Source: Deltaproteobacteria bacterium
GTDB taxonomy: Bacteria; Desulfobacterota; Desulfarculia; Desulfarculales; Desulfarculaceae
NCBI GenBank assembly: GCA_021815655.1
Contig: JAKAGJ010000105.1
Coordinates: 1-6,941, forward strand
Direction of reading: 5' to 3'
DNA length: 6,941 bases
Within the stretch, counting starts at the first letter, position 1. Every line of letters starts with the position of its first letter. This document shows, piece after piece, positions 5,128 to 6,941 of this stretch. A model generated the notes under the pieces. The model did not search any database. It was not told the origin of the DNA and saw nothing but the letters and a program-made list of their open reading frames with translations. Both the position numbers and the translations under genes were made by a program.

Positions 5128-6300
5128 TTAGACCAGGCCGCCCAGGGCCAGGTCCAGGATGCGGCGGCAGCGCTGGGTCCAGCTAAAGGGCTGCACCTCC
5201 CGCCAGGCGTTGTGGGCCAGCAGTTGGGCCAGGGCCGCGTCGTCTATGGCGCGCTCGATGGCCTGGGCAAAGGCCTCCAGGTCGCCGGGGGGCACCAGGA
5301 GGCCGCTATGGCCGGCCTTGAGCACCTTGGCCACCGTGGGCACCGCCGTGGCCACGATGGGCCGGCGGGCGGCCATGTATTCAAAGAGCTTCAGGGGGCT
5401 GGTGGTGTGGATGTCCATCACCGTGTGGGCGCGCTCCGGCTGGTAGGGCAGGAGCAGGCAGGTGGCGGCCTTCAAGTAGCCGGGCAGGGCCGCGTTGGGC
5501 ATAAAGCCCGTGAAGGCCACGTTGCCCACCCCCCGCTGGCGGCACCACTGCCGCCAACGCCTGAGGTCCTCGGGAAAGCCGCCCACCAGCAAAAAGCCCA
5601 GGTCCTGGCGGCCGGCCAGCAAGCGGGCCGCTTCCAGGATCACCTCGATGCCCTTGTCGGCATAGAGGTGGCCGGCGTAGACGGCGTAGTGCCTGTCCGG
5701 GTCCAGGCCCAGTTGCCGCCGCCAGGGCTGGGGGTCGTCGGCCACCAGAAAGCGCTCCAGGTCCACGCCGTCTTCCAGCACCAGGATCTTCTCGGCGGGC
5801 ACCCCCCGCCGGGCGTGTTCGGCCGCGATGTCGGCGTGGATGGTAATGAGCCCCCGAAAGGCAGGCAGGCCGGCCACGGCGTGGATGGCCGCCAGGTGGG
5901 GGTTGTCGTAGTTGGTGGTGTGGGTTTCCACCACCGTGGGGATGCCGGCCCGGGCGGTCAGGACCGGGGTGAGGTAGGAGCGGGCGTAGACCAGCCCCAG
6001 TCCCTCCTGGCCGGCCAGCTCGGCGGCGCGCTGGGCAAACAGCGGGTCGTTCTGGGTGTTGCCCCGGAACCAGGCCCCCAGGGAGGGCGGCAGCCAGGTG
6101 ATGTCCAGGCGCTGGCGGATGCCGTAGTGGGCGCCCAGGTCCCTGAAGCGCCAGCGGTTGCGCGCCGCCCTGAGGCTGTTGGCCGTGACCACCCGCGTCT
6201 GGTGCCCCAGGGCGGCCAGGCCCTGGGCCGTCTTCATCACGCTGAAGCTGTGCGCCCACAGGGAGGGTATGTCGGCGTCGCTGAACACCCCGATCTTCAT
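5128..6300 (-). CDS. Family 4 type (GT-B) glycosyltransferase
   Basis: This 390-residue protein has the normal length and order of a retaining GT-B glycosyltransferase and should transfer a sugar from a nucleotide-sugar donor in the cytoplasm. The N-terminal acceptor domain begins MKIGVFSDADIPS, with the SFSVMKTAQGLAALGHQTRVVT helix and strand at about 18-39. LVYARS at 103-108 and ETHTTN at 125-130 are typical N-domain core elements. The linker into the donor domain is LVLEDGVDLERF at 173-184. The donor domain has YAGHLYADKGIEV at 208-220, FLLVGG at 236-241, VAFTGFMPN at 261-269 and SPLKLFEYMAARRPIVAT at 301-318, with E307 as the donor-contacting glutamate. The first glutamate of the usual E-x7-E motif is absent (T299), as in many SPLKLFEYMA-type members. 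The ATG overlaps the stop of the upstream gene as ATGA and has GGGAG 7 bases before it, so the start is firm. The downstream gene is the GT-C enzyme. The family is secure; sugar specificity cannot be read. Confidence 0.94.
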   Translation of the reverse strand: MKIGVFSDADIPSLWAHSFSVMKTAQGLAALGHQTRVVTANSLRAARNRWRFRDLGAHYGIRQRLDITWLPPSLGAWFRGNTQNDPLFAQRAAELAGQEGLGLVYARSYLTPVLTARAGIPTVVETHTTNYDNPHLAAIHAVAGLPAFRGLITIHADIAAEHARRGVPAEKILVLEDGVDLERFLVADDPQPWRRQLGLDPDRHYAVYAGHLYADKGIEVILEAARLLAGRQDLGFLLVGGFPEDLRRWRQWCRQRGVGNVAFTGFMPNAALPGYLKAATCLLLPYQPERAHTVMDIHTTSPLKLFEYMAARRPIVATAVPTVAKVLKAGHSGLLVPPGDLEAFAQAIERAIDDAALAQLLAHNAWREVQPFSWTQRCRRILDLALGGLV

Positions 6301-6941
6301 GCCACTGCTCCCGCGTTCCCGGCCGCCGCCCGCCGGGTGGCCGCCGCCAGGGCCTCCACCAGACGCCGGGAGGCCTGGCCGTCCAGGGGCTCCAACTGCT
6401 GGGCCCGGCAGCGGGCGCGGCCCGGGGCGTCGCGGCGTGGGTCGGCCAGATAGGCCTTGAGGGCCTGGTCCAGCTCCTGGTAGCTCTCCACCAGGCTCAA
6501 GCCCCCGCTCTCGACCACCGGCTGGTAGTGGTCCAACTCGTACCAGCGGCGCACGCTCTGGGCGGGGGGCACCTCCAGGTCGCCGTCGAAGCCCAGGCCC
6601 ACGGTGCAGGTGTCCAGGGCGATGGCGTCCAGGCAGATGGTGCCCGCGGAGGCCAGGAGCACCGCGCTGTGCTTGAGCAGGTTGGCCAGGAAATCCAGAC
6701 GCCCCCAGGCCGGGGGCGGCACCAGCACCCGGGGGGGATCGGCCAGGTGGCCGAAGCGCTCCCGCCAGCCGTTGTCGTTGGGGTGGGGCCGGATCACCAG
6801 GGTCACGTCCTGGGTGGCCGGGTCGCGGGCCAGGCTCTTTGCCAGGTGTTGGGCGATGCCCGGCTCGTGGGGACCCAGGCGGGCGCTGTTGGCCCCCAGG
6901 AGCACCAGGCGCCGGTCAGACGGGAGCCCCAGCTCGGCCAG
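6297..6941 (-). CDS. C-terminal part of a GT-B-like transferase, CDP-glycerol transferase-like (5' end outside window)
   Basis: The frame is open to the window edge, so only the last 214 residues are seen. An in-frame GTG at 6905-6903 is not credible as a start, because the 12 codons before it (LAELGLPSDRRL) lead directly into strand VLLGANS, a typical opening of a GT-B donor-binding domain. Key elements, numbered from the window edge, are VIRPHPND at 49-56, a helix at 84-90, and SAGTICLDAIALDTCTVGLG at 98-117. The last resembles the S-x-x-T-x-x-x-D/E-A-x-x-x-x-P-x-I donor-site block of CDP-glycerol glycerophosphotransferases and related surface-glycan transferases. RWYELDHYQP at 132-141 and a helical, Ala/Arg-rich tail follow. 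The RPHPND motif is characteristic of that group. It may instead belong to a relative with another donor. The gene overlaps the GT4 gene by ATGA and is the first gene of the operon visible here. The fold is fairly certain; the substrate is not. Confidence 0.82.
   Translation of the reverse strand: MAELGLPSDRRLVLLGANSARLGPHEPGIAQHLAKSLARDPATQDVTLVIRPHPNDNGWRERFGHLADPPRVLVPPPAWGRLDFLANLLKHSAVLLASAGTICLDAIALDTCTVGLGFDGDLEVPPAQSVRRWYELDHYQPVVESGGLSLVESYQELDQALKAYLADPRRDAPGRARCRAQQLEPLDGQASRRLVEALAAATRRAAAGNAGAVA
6308..6312 (-). promoter_or_regulatory. Ribosome binding site of the GT4 gene, inside the upstream coding sequence
   Basis: GGGAG on the - strand lies 7 bases before the ATG at 6300-6298 and falls within the last codons of the upstream gene, whose TGA shares bases with that ATG. 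This supports the chosen start and coupled translation. Confidence 0.7.

Noticed and set aside
5071..6453. 460-residue open frame on the + strand
   Set aside because: Antisense to the whole GT4 gene, whose motifs are unambiguous. The frame is Gly/Gln/Val-rich with no conserved elements.

Overview
The window is GC-rich, with third codon positions overwhelmingly G or C, so almost every real gene casts long open frames on the opposite strand. It looks like a chromosomal surface-glycan locus from a high-GC Gram-negative-type bacterium. The protein style would fit a deltaproteobacterial (Desulfobacterota) lineage, but that is an impression from the sequences and not a demonstrated assignment. I see no rRNA, tRNA, CRISPR array, insertion sequence, phage gene or clear sign of recent transfer.

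Layout. Positions 3-1073 on the + strand hold the end of an unrecognised, probably envelope-associated protein whose 5' part seems to lie outside the window. It is followed by a good intrinsic terminator at 1148-1178. From 6941 down to 1230 the - strand carries five genes in one direction. In transcription order they are: a partial GT-B-like (CDP-glycerol transferase-like) protein (6941-6297); a family-4 type glycosyltransferase (6300-5128); a 789-residue polytopic GT-C type membrane glycosyltransferase with a C-terminal soluble domain (5083-2714); a class I SAM methyltransferase (2592-1960); and a family-2, dolichyl-phosphate-mannose-synthase-like glycosyltransferase (1958-1230). The two gene blocks are convergent.

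The - strand genes look like one operon. The first pair overlaps by ATGA, there are 44 bases between the second and third genes, and 1 base separates the last two. The single larger gap (2593-2713) holds a candidate sigma70-type promoter with an inverted repeat in its spacer. A small hairpin with a T-run lies between that promoter and the methyltransferase start. The methyltransferase/GT2 pair may therefore be expressed or attenuated separately.

Working model (inference). The soluble glycosyltransferases build a lipid-linked glycan on the cytoplasmic face. The GT2 protein may make a polyprenyl-phosphate sugar, the GT-C membrane enzyme would transfer a sugar on the extracytoplasmic face, and the methyltransferase would decorate or cap a sugar. 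No transporter, flippase, polymerase or ligase is visible here, so the final product (O-antigen, capsule, exopolysaccharide or protein glycan) cannot be named.
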